In this document: positions 8,906-18,118 of the stretch, in pieces | Layout: each line of letters starts with the position of its first letter | Position numbering within the stretch: the stretch's first letter is position 1 | Source of the DNA: Mycobacterium kubicae | GTDB lineage: Bacteria; Actinomycetota; Actinomycetes; Mycobacteriales; Mycobacteriaceae | Direction of reading: 5' to 3' | Length of the DNA: 64,000 nucleotides | NCBI RefSeq assembly: GCF_015689175.1 | Contig: NZ_CP065047.1 | Coordinates: forward strand, 1,674,001-1,738,000 | Position numbers and translations under genes: made by a program | The notes under the pieces: model-generated | Databases searched by the model: none | Told to the model about the DNA's origin: nothing | The model's input: only the letters and a program-made list of their open reading frames with translations

Positions 8906-11860
8906 CTATCCACTCGCTACAGAGACGTTGACCCCGTCGCCGGGGTATGCCTCTAAGAGTTGACCAAAAGTCGCCAACGCATCTCGTGGTGTCTCGCCGA
9001 GGTATCCACCGAATAGATCGGAGCGAGAAGCCAGTACTCCAAGATGGTCTGCATTCTTGCTCGCTACGACCATGTAGGCTGCCCACTCGCGCTGGTGAAC
9101 TAAGCGCGCGATGTGGAACGCGGTTGACACTGCGCCGACCGCCAATGCCGCCGCGCCAACTAACCAGAACTGAACTGCGCCACGTGTTCTTGCGTCGCCC
9201 TCTCCGTGAGAGGATGGGAGGGCGAGCAACTTCTCAAGGCACACACACCCGGCGAGAGCCAAGTCGGAGCCGTATCGGCATGCGTATGCGGTGAGGTCGC
9301 ACACGACGTCGCATAGGTGGGTGACGAATCTCTCCTCAACGGCCATCTCGACGGCCCGATCGAGAATAAGTTTGAAAGCGGTCAGCTCCTGTTGTTCGAG
9401 TGATTGCAAAGCTGCGAGTCGGAGAATCCTGATTGCACTCATCAGTTTGGTTACAGAGTCAACTTCGTCGACCGGAATCGCGAAAGTAGTCATGCTGACT
9501 GCTAATTCTGTATGAGTGCTGTGCGCCAGCAGCGATCTCACGACGTACTCGGGCACGCCAACTGCCGGCCCGGACGCCGCGACAGCCGAACGAGTCATTA
9601 TCTGCAGCACATCGCGAAGCAGAGGATTAATTGGAGCGACACGGCTGTCGTCCCGAGCCGATTGGGCGGCCGACAACAGCACGGACTCGCGCATACTTAA
9701 AACATTGTCGCGTTTGGCCTTGAGTTGCTCGCGGCTCTCCCATCGGCGGAGTTCAGCCTTGCGTCGACTGCGTGTCCACGACATGTGGTAGTTGACGAAC
9801 TTCGTAAGTGTTTGAGCCACCTGGTGTGCCGTGCCGAAGTCGCCAGAGGCGACGAGGTCAGCCGAGAGCTTCGATAGCGCAATCGCGCCACTGCTGATGT
9901 CATCAATGTGCCGAATCCGGTGAATTTTTATGCGATTGCGCGTATATCGAAGCCATCGGGTATCCACTGACTGATCCCTCAGAGGCACGGCATGCGCGAT
10001 CGTGTCATACCGGTTGACCGTTGTCGCCAGCCCAGCAGTTATGCGCAACCGCAATCCCCGACGCACTGGACCGCTGGCCAAAATCCGACGTAGCCCACGG
10101 CGGCTGGGTAAGACAATGCCTCGTCGTGTTGCGTTAATCGAGCGATCCCAAGCTCCTGCGATAGCGGAGGGCTGAATCTCGATGGCCGCACACGACTCGA
10201 TCAGGGAGGTCATTTCGATCGCGCGCGCTTGGTTACGACCGACGCGCCGCCCGGTCGAACGCGCACGCCTCTTCTGGGCTGTGACGAAGCCCGCAGCTGC
10301 CCGCGAGGCGTCGACTCGGCGGAAAACGGCAAGCAGAGCGATCAACAGGGCGCAGGTCCAGATGACTAACGCAGAGTTTGAAGCCCAGTTCCTGATAAGG
10401 GTCCACGGTCCATGAGTAGGCTGACTAGGTTGCCAAATTGCCAGTCCGATCATTGCGACCGATGCCGCATAAGCGAGATCTAACTGCCAGGACTGACTCG
10501 TGTATCGGGCAATAGTGCTTGGCAATCTAGCGCCAGATAAATTTCCCGCGAAGACCTGCACAGTCGCCAGAAGCGCGAGTGTCGCAATAGCGGCTGTGAT
10601 GGGGATCTCGAGCGGTTGGACCAAAGGTAAACGATCCCGCAACACGATTGCGCAGAGTGTCGTCAACAGTGCTACGCCAGCCCAGCACATCAGGCGACGT
10701 ACGAAAGGGCCTGGCGCAAAAGGCAAATCCTCGGCCACGGGCGGATTTCTTGGGGTAGAGCAACGGAGGGGAGAATCCGCGGCTCGGCCGAGCGCCTCAA
10801 CCCGCTTGGAGGTCAGCTGTGCCCGCTTTGCTACATCGGCCAAGGTGATTGCTGCCGGAAGCCCTCGCTCACGCAGCGACAAAGCCAAGAGACTTGCGAC
10901 CGTTGGTATTCGGTCATCTGTATCGCCCACCTGAGTTGCGCTCAGCGTCTCCAGTGCGACGCCCTCGAGCTCCGGACGTTGGCGAAGTAGGCTGACGGTG
11001 CCTGCCCGCGCGAGAAGCACATCACCGCTAGCTTTGTATGGATCGACGGGTCGCTCGACGAGCGCGAGCAGCTTCGCCAAGATGCTGCGCGCGTGGACAT
11101 CGCTAAACACGCCAGCCAGGTGCGGAATAAGGCGAAGGGGCATTGCATGTCTTGTCACTGCGGATTCCTTCAGTAGTTCTGAACTAACTACTGACTCAAG
11201 GGTCACGGCGTCGGCGTGCCTCCGCAGCCACTGGTAGGTAAGCACACGCCAGTCGCCGTCGCTTGAGTCGGAACCTAGGTCGATCACCGTAAGTAGGTCC
11301 AGACCCGGGTCTGGAGACCCTGAAACAATCGCTCGGAGTGCGGGGCTGCTAAGCAACCGTGCGGTCAGGTCACGTGCGTCGATCTTGGGAATTCGCCCGT
11401 TCGCCGACCATAGAATCGATTCACCGATTATTTTGTGCCACAACGAATTAAGTCTGGGGCAATGATCCGGGTTCGTCTCGACCTGGTCGAGAACATCGGC
11501 GGGCTCGATTTCTGGTTCAAGGGCTACCCGCCGCTTGTCAACAACCGTTAAGCCCGAGTCTGTCTTGTAGGTCCTGTGGGGAGGTGGGGTCGCATCGGCT
11601 TTTGTGGGCGCTTCCAGTTGCGGCTCGGGCTGTGCACTATCTGTACCTCTCCAATAAACCCACGTCAGCGCAGCGCGGAGCAACAGCTTCCGACAGACAC
11701 GGTTGATCAAGCGGTTCAATGAGCGTGCTCTCAGAAAAATCGATCGAACCGGACCTCCTCTGCAGGCTAAAAGCCACCAGTACCGGACGAGCTCGCTCAG
11801 TCGAAGGCTCCGAAACGAATCAAATGACCGCTCAACGGCACCGCTACCATGAACCACCAC
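8906..11860 (-). CDS. Large membrane protein of unknown function (984 aa)
   Basis: A 984-residue protein I cannot place in a family. It has a basic N-terminus, a soluble region to about 380, and four hydrophobic segments at about 390-407, 418-438, 459-477 and 495-514. A long, mostly helical and Arg-rich region follows, with a possible fifth hydrophobic segment near 910-930 (FWLVGAAALAVGAVS). No nuclease, ATPase or transferase motif stands out. GTG at 11860 lies 7 bases after the stop of the preceding minus-strand gene, so it is probably the last gene of an operon with the portal-like, ApeA-N-like and HNH-like genes. In that setting it could be a membrane effector or anchor; this is speculation. 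Confidence 0.7.
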   Translation of the reverse strand: MVVHGSGAVERSFDSFRSLRLSELVRYWWLLACRGGPVRSIFLRARSLNRLINRVCRKLLLRAALTWVYWRGTDSAQPEPQLEAPTKADATPPPHRTYKTDSGLTVVDKRRVALEPEIEPADVLDQVETNPDHCPRLNSLWHKIIGESILWSANGRIPKIDARDLTARLLSSPALRAIVSGSPDPGLDLLTVIDLGSDSSDGDWRVLTYQWLRRHADAVTLESVVSSELLKESAVTRHAMPLRLIPHLAGVFSDVHARSILAKLLALVERPVDPYKASGDVLLARAGTVSLLRQRPELEGVALETLSATQVGDTDDRIPTVASLLALSLRERGLPAAITLADVAKRAQLTSKRVEALGRAADSPLRCSTPRNPPVAEDLPFAPGPFVRRLMCWAGVALLTTLCAIVLRDRLPLVQPLEIPITAAIATLALLATVQVFAGNLSGARLPSTIARYTSQSWQLDLAYAASVAMIGLAIWQPSQPTHGPWTLIRNWASNSALVIWTCALLIALLAVFRRVDASRAAAGFVTAQKRRARSTGRRVGRNQARAIEMTSLIESCAAIEIQPSAIAGAWDRSINATRRGIVLPSRRGLRRILASGPVRRGLRLRITAGLATTVNRYDTIAHAVPLRDQSVDTRWLRYTRNRIKIHRIRHIDDISSGAIALSKLSADLVASGDFGTAHQVAQTLTKFVNYHMSWTRSRRKAELRRWESREQLKAKRDNVLSMRESVLLSAAQSARDDSRVAPINPLLRDVLQIMTRSAVAASGPAVGVPEYVVRSLLAHSTHTELAVSMTTFAIPVDEVDSVTKLMSAIRILRLAALQSLEQQELTAFKLILDRAVEMAVEERFVTHLCDVVCDLTAYACRYGSDLALAGCVCLEKLLALPSSHGEGDARTRGAVQFWLVGAAALAVGAVSTAFHIARLVHQREWAAYMVVASKNADHLGVLASRSDLFGGYLGETPRDALATFGQLLEAYPGDGVNVSVASG

Positions 11861-11867
11861 GCGAAAC

Positions 11868-12693
11868 CTAGCTCACTTCGTTACTGGCGGCCGGCATTGC
11901 GATCGCTTGAGCTGCGGGTTGCATCTTTTCGGCACCGGCGAAGTACAGCCCGGCAGGAACTTGGACGTCCAGCGTGTTCCTGTCGAGCACTGGGCCCAGG
12001 ATATTTTTCGTCTGCGTCTCCACAGTTTCTAGCGTGCGCTCCGCAAATGGCAGCATGCTGAGTGCGTACTCGCGATGCTCCACTGGCACTGCGTCGACGT
12101 TCCAAGCCGCGGCGCGCGCCTTTAGCTCATCTGCCGTCTCCTTCTGAATCTGCAGAAGGACCAGCGGTTCGAGAATGCTTATGCCATAGGGGCTGTCCGC
12201 TTGCGACGCCCCTTTGACATGGAGGACGCGTCGATGCAACACATCGCCTTCGGGTGTCCGCTCGATAAAGGTGCCATCGCCTTGGATGGCTACGGACTCG
12301 GGTCGGAGCAGTCGAATGTCTTCGTCAGGTACCTGTCCCCACGACAGGTAACCGTTACCGCACACGAATGCGTCGCGAACGACGTGTGCTAGATAGGTAC
12401 GGCTCAGTCCCAAGTCGAGATAATCACGCACGAACCCAGCAATCTCGGCATTTCCCCCTCCGGCAGTGACCATCCCCTGACTCATCAGAGTGGCCAGGAC
12501 ATCAATCGCGGCGCGTGCGCGGGTGGATTCGTTGTAGATGCGACGCAATATGGGCGCTTGCAGCGCGATCTGCTCCGGCTCAACGAGACAAGATGTGAAT
12601 TGCACGTTGAGTGGAGCTCCGCTCGCTGCCGCGCGAGCACACAACGTTTCCGCCGCTACTCGCCAACCCTTGGCGCGCAGAAGATCAGCTACT
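11868..12693 (-). pseudogene. Portal-like island gene, C-terminal part (split by insertion)
   Basis: This is the downstream 275 or so codons of a gene whose 5' part lies at 17269-17833 across the insertion element. Removing the element and one 8-bp target copy restores a single 460-codon frame; the junction reads SEVADLLRAKGW. This half has features of phage portal proteins: NGYLSWGQV followed by a Pro-Glu-Ser-Val strand, and HVKGASQADSPYGISILEP. The similarity is by eye and the domain could instead belong to a divergent host protein. The stop lies 7 bases before the membrane-protein gene. The insertion should abolish the full product and may reduce downstream expression. Confidence 0.6.
12686..12693. 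repeat. 8-bp target duplication, left of element copy 1
   Basis: CAGCTACT occurs here and again at 17269-17276, directly outside both ends of the insertion element. An 8-bp duplication fits IS256-family transposition. Confidence 0.9.
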
Positions 12694-12749
12694 GGTCAAG
12701 TCCAGAGATGTGGTGTACGACGTCGTCGTGTGATTCTTCGTTGTCGTGG

Positions 12750-12968
12750 TTAGGCGGTTAGTGCCGCGGGGGTGTCCTCCTGTTCTGTGGGGGTGTCGGT
12801 TGAGAGGCGGGATTTGCTGAGGACGTCGAGGCCGAGGTAGCGGCGCGATTCGGCCCATTCGTCGTGTTGTTCGGCCAGGACAGCGCCGACCAGGCGAATC
12901 AGGGCGTCGCGGTTGGGGAAGATGCCGACGACGTCGGTGCGACGGCGGATCTCTTTATTAAGGCGCTC
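12750..12968 (-). pseudogene. IS1081-like transposase, C-terminal fragment
   Basis: The frame encodes 72 residues starting [19 protein letters not shown] and ending in a variable tail. ERLNKE is the conserved block in IS256-family transposases that supplies the third acidic catalytic residue. It has no start codon of its own and would follow directly after residue P338 of the fragment at 16073-17134 if the nested insertion were removed. Alone it is not a functional gene. Confidence 0.85.
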
Positions 12969-13014
12969 TTTTATCCGGCCCTCGGGGGCGGGTCAACCCG
13001 TCGGGGTGGGATGT

Positions 13015-14958
13015 TCATCGATCGAGGCGCTGGAGGTGGTCGGTAAGGGCGTGGGCGACGCGGTCGTGGCGGGCGGCTTCGTCGGTCCAGCCGCGGCACT
13101 CGGCGTCGGTTCTGAGGGCCTGGACGTCGGCGAGTTGGTCGGTGAGCGTGTCGCGGAATTCGGGGGCGGTGACGTAGTTGTCGCAGGTTTCGCAGATGTT
13201 GGCATAAGGGCACGCGCCCGCGGATTCGTGGCGAGCGCAGTATCCGTGTGCAACGCGGGTTTTCAGCATTTCACTGTGCAGCCAGCCGACCTTGTCGGGC
13301 AGGATCGGTTTGCCGACCGGGGTGAGGGTGAACTGGCGGCGCATCTTGCCCATCGCTTCGTCGTAGGCCGCGCGCAGGGTGGGCGAGGCCAGGGTGGCGT
13401 AGCGGATCGTCATTTGTGGAGTGACGTGCCCGAGTAAGGACATCAAGGCCTGCAGACTCATCCCGGCGTTGGCGAGTTCGGTGGCCCAGGTGTGGCGCAA
13501 CTGATGTGGAGTGACCATCAGGACGCCGCCGTCGGGACGGTGCAACCCGGCGGATTCAGCGGCGGTGAGCAGCCCGTTGCGCAGCCGGGTGTAGCCCAGG
13601 CGGCGTCCGTGCCGGGTGAACAGAAAGTCGGTGAGCACGCCGGTGCGTGGGTGCGGCAGCGGCCGGTGCGTGCCGCGGAGGGCGACCCACTCGTCGAGCG
13701 CGGCGAGGGTCGCGGCGGAGAGCGGGACCATGCGTTCGGTGGCGAGCTTGCCCAGTGGCACCTTCAGCCAGGTTCCGGCCGGTCCGTAGTCGATGATGCT
13801 GCCCAGTTCGAGGTCGAGCAGTTCCCCCGCCCGCAGGCCGGCACCACGCAGCACGGTCAGGCCGATGCGGGCGAACGGATCCTGCAGGTGGGCAACGGCG
13901 TTCATCACTGCCGCGTCCACATCGGGTGCTAGCGCGCGTGGCAACGGCTGGTCGAGTTTGGGGACGTCGGCGGCGAATACCAACCGCCGTGGTGGGGCCT
14001 GCGCCCAGCCCCAGGCGGTGATGTCGTCGAGCAGGTTGCGCAGACTGAGCACTGCCGACTGGGCCACCGCGGCCGAGACGGTGCGCCCGGCGCCCGCGGC
14101 GGCGCGCTGACCACGCCAGCCCCGGGTGCGATTCCATTTCAGGTAGCCCTCGATGCAGCTCCGGTCGAGTTCACGCAGGCTGATGACGTCGGGATGGTGA
14201 GCGGTGAGGTATTCGGCGAAGGGCAGCAGGTCGTTGATCAGCGACTCGACCGATTTGGGCCGCAGCACCGCCGCGCGCACGCCGATGTAGCGCAGCAACG
14301 TCTGACGGATCGGGTCGGGCATCTCCACCTCGGTGAAGCGCTGCTCGAGGCTACGGGCCCACCGCCGGCGTTTCGGCGCGGTGTCGATGACCGCGGTCTC
14401 GAACAACAGCTGCCGCAGGCTGGCCAGCCGCCCCCTGTATGCCCGCCGCGACGATGGCGGCACCACGGTACGTGACAGCGCGGCGTCGAAGTCGTCGAGC
14501 GCGTCGCCGGTCAGGTCGGCGACCATTCCGCCGTGGTGTGCCAGCACTACCGCCAGACATTCGCCGAGGACCGTCTCGACCCAGGAACTCCTCCAGCCCA
14601 ACCGAATTCCCGCATTCCGCAACGCGGCGAATCCGCTCGGATCCCGGTCCTCCACTGCGCGGCCCAGCCCGGTCAACTGTTTGACCGCGGCCAGCTCGAC
14701 GTCCAGCCGTAACCGGCCGGTGCCGATCGTGTGACAGATCAGCGGCCACGCCCCGGTGTCCCGTATCTCGGCGATCCGCTCGGCTGCCGGCAGCGTCATC
14801 CAGGCGTGCAGGTCGCGGTGGCGTGCGGTGAAGTCGCGAGCGATCCGAATCCGGTCGCGTACCGCCCGCCCGCTCAAACCCAGGGTGGCGACGTGGTCGA
14901 GATAATCCGCCACCACCTCGTCGGCGCCTACGGGTTGGCCGACCAACACCGTGGTCAC
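13015..14958 (-). CDS. Tyrosine recombinase, TnpB-like (Tn554 type)
   Basis: A 647-residue site-specific recombinase. The catalytic set is visible in the second half: Arg in VLRGAGLRAGELL, Lys in GKLATERMVPL, HQLRHTWATEL, and GHVTPQMTIRYATL with His and the Tyr nucleophile. After the catalytic domain comes a cysteine/histidine-rich tail (HGYCARHESAGACPYANIC and CDNY) that may bind zinc. Length, order and tail match Tn554 TnpB (about 630 residues). GTG at 14958 overlaps the TGA of the upstream recombinase (GTGA). The open frame further upstream only shadows that gene. No TnpC-like gene follows; the transposase fragment starts 46 bases on. Confidence 0.88.
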   Translation of the reverse strand: MTTVLVGQPVGADEVVADYLDHVATLGLSGRAVRDRIRIARDFTARHRDLHAWMTLPAAERIAEIRDTGAWPLICHTIGTGRLRLDVELAAVKQLTGLGRAVEDRDPSGFAALRNAGIRLGWRSSWVETVLGECLAVVLAHHGGMVADLTGDALDDFDAALSRTVVPPSSRRAYRGRLASLRQLLFETAVIDTAPKRRRWARSLEQRFTEVEMPDPIRQTLLRYIGVRAAVLRPKSVESLINDLLPFAEYLTAHHPDVISLRELDRSCIEGYLKWNRTRGWRGQRAAAGAGRTVSAAVAQSAVLSLRNLLDDITAWGWAQAPPRRLVFAADVPKLDQPLPRALAPDVDAAVMNAVAHLQDPFARIGLTVLRGAGLRAGELLDLELGSIIDYGPAGTWLKVPLGKLATERMVPLSAATLAALDEWVALRGTHRPLPHPRTGVLTDFLFTRHGRRLGYTRLRNGLLTAAESAGLHRPDGGVLMVTPHQLRHTWATELANAGMSLQALMSLLGHVTPQMTIRYATLASPTLRAAYDEAMGKMRRQFTLTPVGKPILPDKVGWLHSEMLKTRVAHGYCARHESAGACPYANICETCDNYVTAPEFRDTLTDQLADVQALRTDAECRGWTDEAARHDRVAHALTDHLQRLDR

Positions 14959-16046
14959 TGCCGGGCTCCGGCCAACGTCGCACGAGCAGCACCGTATTCG
15001 GCGGCGAGCTGCTCGATCGACAAATGCACGTAGCGGGCCGTGGTCTCCGGCGAGACATGCCCCATCAACGCCCGCAACGCCAGCAGATCGATTCCGGCCG
15101 CCGACAATTCGGTGCCGTAGGTATGCCGTAAACGGTGCGGGCGGACTCTTGTGGCGCCAGAGGTCTCCCGGTGCCGACGGAACAGGCTGCGCAGCCCGGC
15201 CTCGCTGACCGGTGCACCGGTCGTCGGGCCGCGCAGCACTACGAAGCACTGCGGCGTCGCCAACCCCGGCGGCCGCTCCCATCGCAGGTAGGCGGCGAGC
15301 TCGGTGAAGAACGCCGCATCGACCGGGACATGACGTTCCTTGCCGCCCTTGCCGATCACCCGAAGCCGGCGCCGGCCCATATCGACGTCGGCGAGCAGCA
15401 GGCCACGCGCCTCGGCCGAACGCAGCCCTCCGAGTAGCATCACCAGCACCATCGCCCGGTCCCGGTGCGTTGCCAGTGTCGCCAGGAACGCGTCGACATC
15501 GTTGGTGGACAACGATTCCGGAAGACGCTGCGGCTGACGCACCAACCTACCGCCACTGCGTGCACGCCCGGGACCCAGATGACCGAGCAACCCCCGCTGC
15601 GACTGGCGCAGCCCCTGTCCCCGCCGCGGCGACGGCACCGGATTGTCGGTGCAGACACCGGTCATCACCAGATACTCGAATAACGCGCGCACTGCCGCGA
15701 CCCGGCGGTTCACCGTCGAAGCTGCCGGCGGGGTCGACGAGCGGTGACCGCCGGTGGGCTGGTCCGTTCGGCGGACGCCTTGCCAGTCGATCCAGTCGAA
15801 CACCAACGGCGCATCGACCGCGGCGAGCCCGACCGCTTGCTGGACGAGGAACCGGCTCAAATTGGCGACGTCGAATGCGTAGGCCCGCACCGTGGCCGCG
15901 CTGAACCCCCGTCCCGCCAAATGGTTGAGAAACGCGTTCACCGCGTCCTGCCCGTCCCAGTCGCCCTCCAGGACATATCCGCTGTCGCTCTTGAGTACCC
16001 GCATCGCCGCTCCGCCTTCCCCCACCGAGATGCAGACAGCATCCAT
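14955..16046 (-). CDS. Tyrosine recombinase, TnpA-like (Tn554 type)
   Basis: A recombinase of up to 363 residues. An N-terminal SAM-like DNA-binding domain (AVNAFLNHLAGRGFSAATV) is followed by the catalytic domain with Arg in GGLRSAEARGL, Lys in GKGGKERHVPV, HRLRHTYGTEL, and GHVSPETTARYVHL with the nucleophile Tyr. The size is close to Tn554 TnpA (361). ATG at 16046 or a second ATG 14 codons later could be the start. It overlaps the larger recombinase by 4 bases, so the two are made together and probably act as a pair. Confidence 0.88.
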   Translation of the reverse strand: MDAVCISVGEGGAAMRVLKSDSGYVLEGDWDGQDAVNAFLNHLAGRGFSAATVRAYAFDVANLSRFLVQQAVGLAAVDAPLVFDWIDWQGVRRTDQPTGGHRSSTPPAASTVNRRVAAVRALFEYLVMTGVCTDNPVPSPRRGQGLRQSQRGLLGHLGPGRARSGGRLVRQPQRLPESLSTNDVDAFLATLATHRDRAMVLVMLLGGLRSAEARGLLLADVDMGRRRLRVIGKGGKERHVPVDAAFFTELAAYLRWERPPGLATPQCFVVLRGPTTGAPVSEAGLRSLFRRHRETSGATRVRPHRLRHTYGTELSAAGIDLLALRALMGHVSPETTARYVHLSIEQLAAEYGAARATLAGARQ

Positions 16047-16072
16047 CCGTGCTCAGCGCTTGTGCGTGAACC

Positions 16073-17134
16073 TCACGCTGCAGCCCGAACCGTGTCCCCG
16101 GAGAGCCGGTTAACGGATAGAGGGTTGTTGGACCAGATTTGGCGCCAGATCTGCTTGGGAAATGCGGTGAACGCCAGCAGATCGGACCGGGCGGCTTCGA
16201 GGTGATCGGCGACCTTGGGCAGCTTGTCGGACAGGGCGTCGATGATCCGGTCATATTGCGCGGCAACCGAAGCTGCGTCTGGTTGGTCGAACACCGAATG
16301 CAGCAGCGTCTTTACCCACGGCCAGGAGCTCTTAGGGGTAATTGCCATCAAGTTGGTGGCGTAATGGGTGCGACAGCGCTGCCAGGACGCGCCGGGCAAG
16401 GTAGCCCCGACAGCCGAGAGCAGGCCAGCATGAGCGTCGCTGGTGACCAGTGCCACCCCGGACAGGCCGCGGGCGGTCAACGACCGCAGAAACGTCAACC
16501 AGCCCGCTCCATCCTCGGCGGTGGTGACGTCGACGCCCAGGATCTCGCGGTAGCCCTCGGCGTTGACGCCCACCGCGATCAGCGCGTGCACGTTGACCAC
16601 GCGGCCGGCCTCGCGGACTTTGAGCACCAGGGCATCGGCGGCCATGAACGTGTACGGGCCAGCATCGAGGGGCCGGGTGCGGAAGGCTTCCACGGCGGTG
16701 TCGAGTTCTTTGGCCATCACCGACACCTGCGACTTCGACAGCGACGTAATCCCGAGGGTTTCCACGAGCTTGTCCATCCGTCGCGTCGAAACCCCGAGCA
16801 GATAACAGGTGGCCACCACCGTGGTCAACGCCCGCTCGGCACGCTTGCGGCGTTCCAGCAGCCAGTCCGGGAAGTACGAGCCCTGCCGCAACTTGGGGAT
16901 CGCCAGATCCAAAGAACCTGCGCGGGTGTCGAACTGGCGATGCCGATAGCCATTACGGGAGTTGGTGCGCTCAGCACTGCGCTGACCGTAACCCGCGCCG
17001 CACAGCGCATCGGCTTCAGCGCCCATCAGCGTGTGGATGAACGTGGCCACTAGCTCGCGCAACACATCAGGGTGGGTGGTAGTGAGTCGCTCAGCCAGCA
17101 GCGCCGGCAAGTCGATATCGTGGGCAGCGGTCAT
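16073..17134 (-). pseudogene. IS1081-like (IS256 family) transposase, N-terminal part
   Basis: 353 residues highly similar, from memory, to the first part of the IS1081 transposase. Landmarks are TFIHTLMGAEADALCGAGY, IPKLRQGSYFPDWLLERR, AADALVLKVREAGR with the first catalytic Asp, and LVTSDAHAGL with the second. The match stops at IWRQIWSNNP; the following 15 residues are read-through into the nested insertion. The catalytic glutamate in ERLNKE is therefore missing and lies in the separate fragment at 12750-12968. ATG at 17134 has AAAGGA upstream; an upstream ATG 17 codons earlier is less likely. It should not be an active transposase by itself. Confidence 0.88.
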
Positions 17135-17268
17135 CGCGTCGATTCCTTTGCTCGAGTGACTTTGGACGGTCTCTCGAAGAATCACGCGATGACCCTCATC
17201 TATCCGGCTACGACACGCCGGTACTCAACTCACGGCCCGACTCGTACACCACCTTGGTGGACGCAACC

Positions 17269-17276
17269 CAGCTACT
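17269..17276. repeat. 8-bp target duplication, right of element copy 1
   Basis: CAGCTACT, the partner of 12686-12693. Together they fix the element ends to the base. Confidence 0.9.
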
Positions 17277-17833
17277 TCGCTGTCTGATGTGGCGTCCAGT
17301 TGACTGCCCAAGTCATCCACCGTCGTAATCCTGCCGTCCCCGAGGGAATCAGGAGTGATCACTCGGCGGGCAACCATCCGTGCAAGGTAGGTGATCGTGT
17401 GTTCTAGCTGAATGTTAACTGGGTGATTTGCCACGATCGCGTAGATCAGCGGGCTCCCCGCTGTCGCGGCAGGATGATCAACGATGTGCTCCGCGGGTCG
17501 ATTCGAGATCATCGGGTCCTTCGGCGCGGGCCTAGTCTGGCCTGTGGCGCGCATTATGGCGAAACCGAAGAGAAGCGGATTTAGACAACAGCCATGATCT
17601 ACCAATCCAAGTCGGACATATTGGGCCGAAGCTCCAATCGCGGCTTTGGCTCCAACGAGCGAAGCCAACTCCTGAAGCGAAGCCACAGACGCAGCCAGAT
17701 GGGAACTGGTGACCGCGTCATAGCCCGCATTTAGGCGGGTTTCAGTAGTCCATGCTGGTGCTCGACCTTCGCTCACAGTCCCGTCCTGTAGCGATATGCG
17801 ATCGGCTGCAGACGGCAGGGATCGATTTGCCAC
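17269..17833 (-). pseudogene. Portal-like island gene, N-terminal part (split by insertion)
   Basis: The upstream 188 codons of the 460-codon gene interrupted by the element. The reconstructed frame crosses the junction cleanly. The N-terminal half is not recognisable: it has a stretch of small residues (SSHLAASVASLQELASLVG), an IVANHPVNIQLEHTITYLA helix and an acidic end. ATG at 17833 lies inside the upstream ApeA-N-like gene, a 61-base overlap. A later start or an original frameshift fusion with that gene is possible. As it stands the frame runs into the element and ends after about 14 extra residues. Confidence 0.6.
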
Positions 17834-18078
17834 GGCATCTGCAGGATTAACTCACCTTCAGCCGCGATCGGTCCGTGTTCCTCTCCGTCTCGCAGGAGCC
17901 GTATGCCTCTAACGAGGGCGAGCGCGTTGTTCGGATAGTCGATGGTGTGAAGCTCCACCTCATTTGATTCAGGTCCATCTACTTGGAGTACTCCGGTCAC
18001 CGTGTTGCCGTCTGCTCCGGGTAGCCAGAACTCACCGAGGGAGTTGCTCTGCTTGATCGGGAAGTCACTATCCGTCAT
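17773..18078 (-). CDS. Short ApeA N-terminal-domain-like protein
   Basis: A 101-residue protein. SLGEFWLPGADGNTVTGVL followed by alternating strands up to ALALVRG resembles the N-terminal beta domain of ApeA, an antiphage protein whose C-terminal HEPN domain acts as an RNase. No HEPN motif (R-x4-6-H) is present, so this is either a free-standing domain or a truncated ApeA. ATG at 18078 gives a good domain boundary; an upstream ATG at 18174 would overlap the preceding gene. It sits 40 bases after that gene and overlaps the next by 61 bases, which suggests an operon. The assignment rests on a short match by eye. Confidence 0.45.
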   Translation of the reverse strand: MTDSDFPIKQSNSLGEFWLPGADGNTVTGVLQVDGPESNEVELHTIDYPNNALALVRGIRLLRDGEEHGPIAAEGELILQMPWQIDPCRLQPIAYRYRTGL

Positions 18079-18118
18079 GGGTGCACAACGTGTCCCGATT
18101 GGGTGCCATGCCCAATTA

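Larger units (their letters stand above)
12694..17268 (-). mobile_element. Composite IS1081-like element with nested recombinase pair, copy 1
   Basis: A 4,575-bp element with imperfect inverted ends of about 27 bp (20 matches), starting GGTCAAGTCC at one end and GGTTGCGTCC at the other. It is flanked by 8-bp direct repeats. It encodes an IS256-family transposase split into a 5' part (16073-17134) and a 3' part (12750-12968). About 3.15 kb between them (12969-16120) carries two tyrosine recombinase genes. It is the same length as the inverted copy at 33437-38011 and encodes the same proteins. It has split an island gene. Confidence 0.9.

Noticed and set aside
16139..17053. 304-codon plus-strand frame within the element (and its mirror at 33652-34566)
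   Set aside because: It is antisense to the transposase, with no motif; present in both copies only because the copies encode the same proteins.
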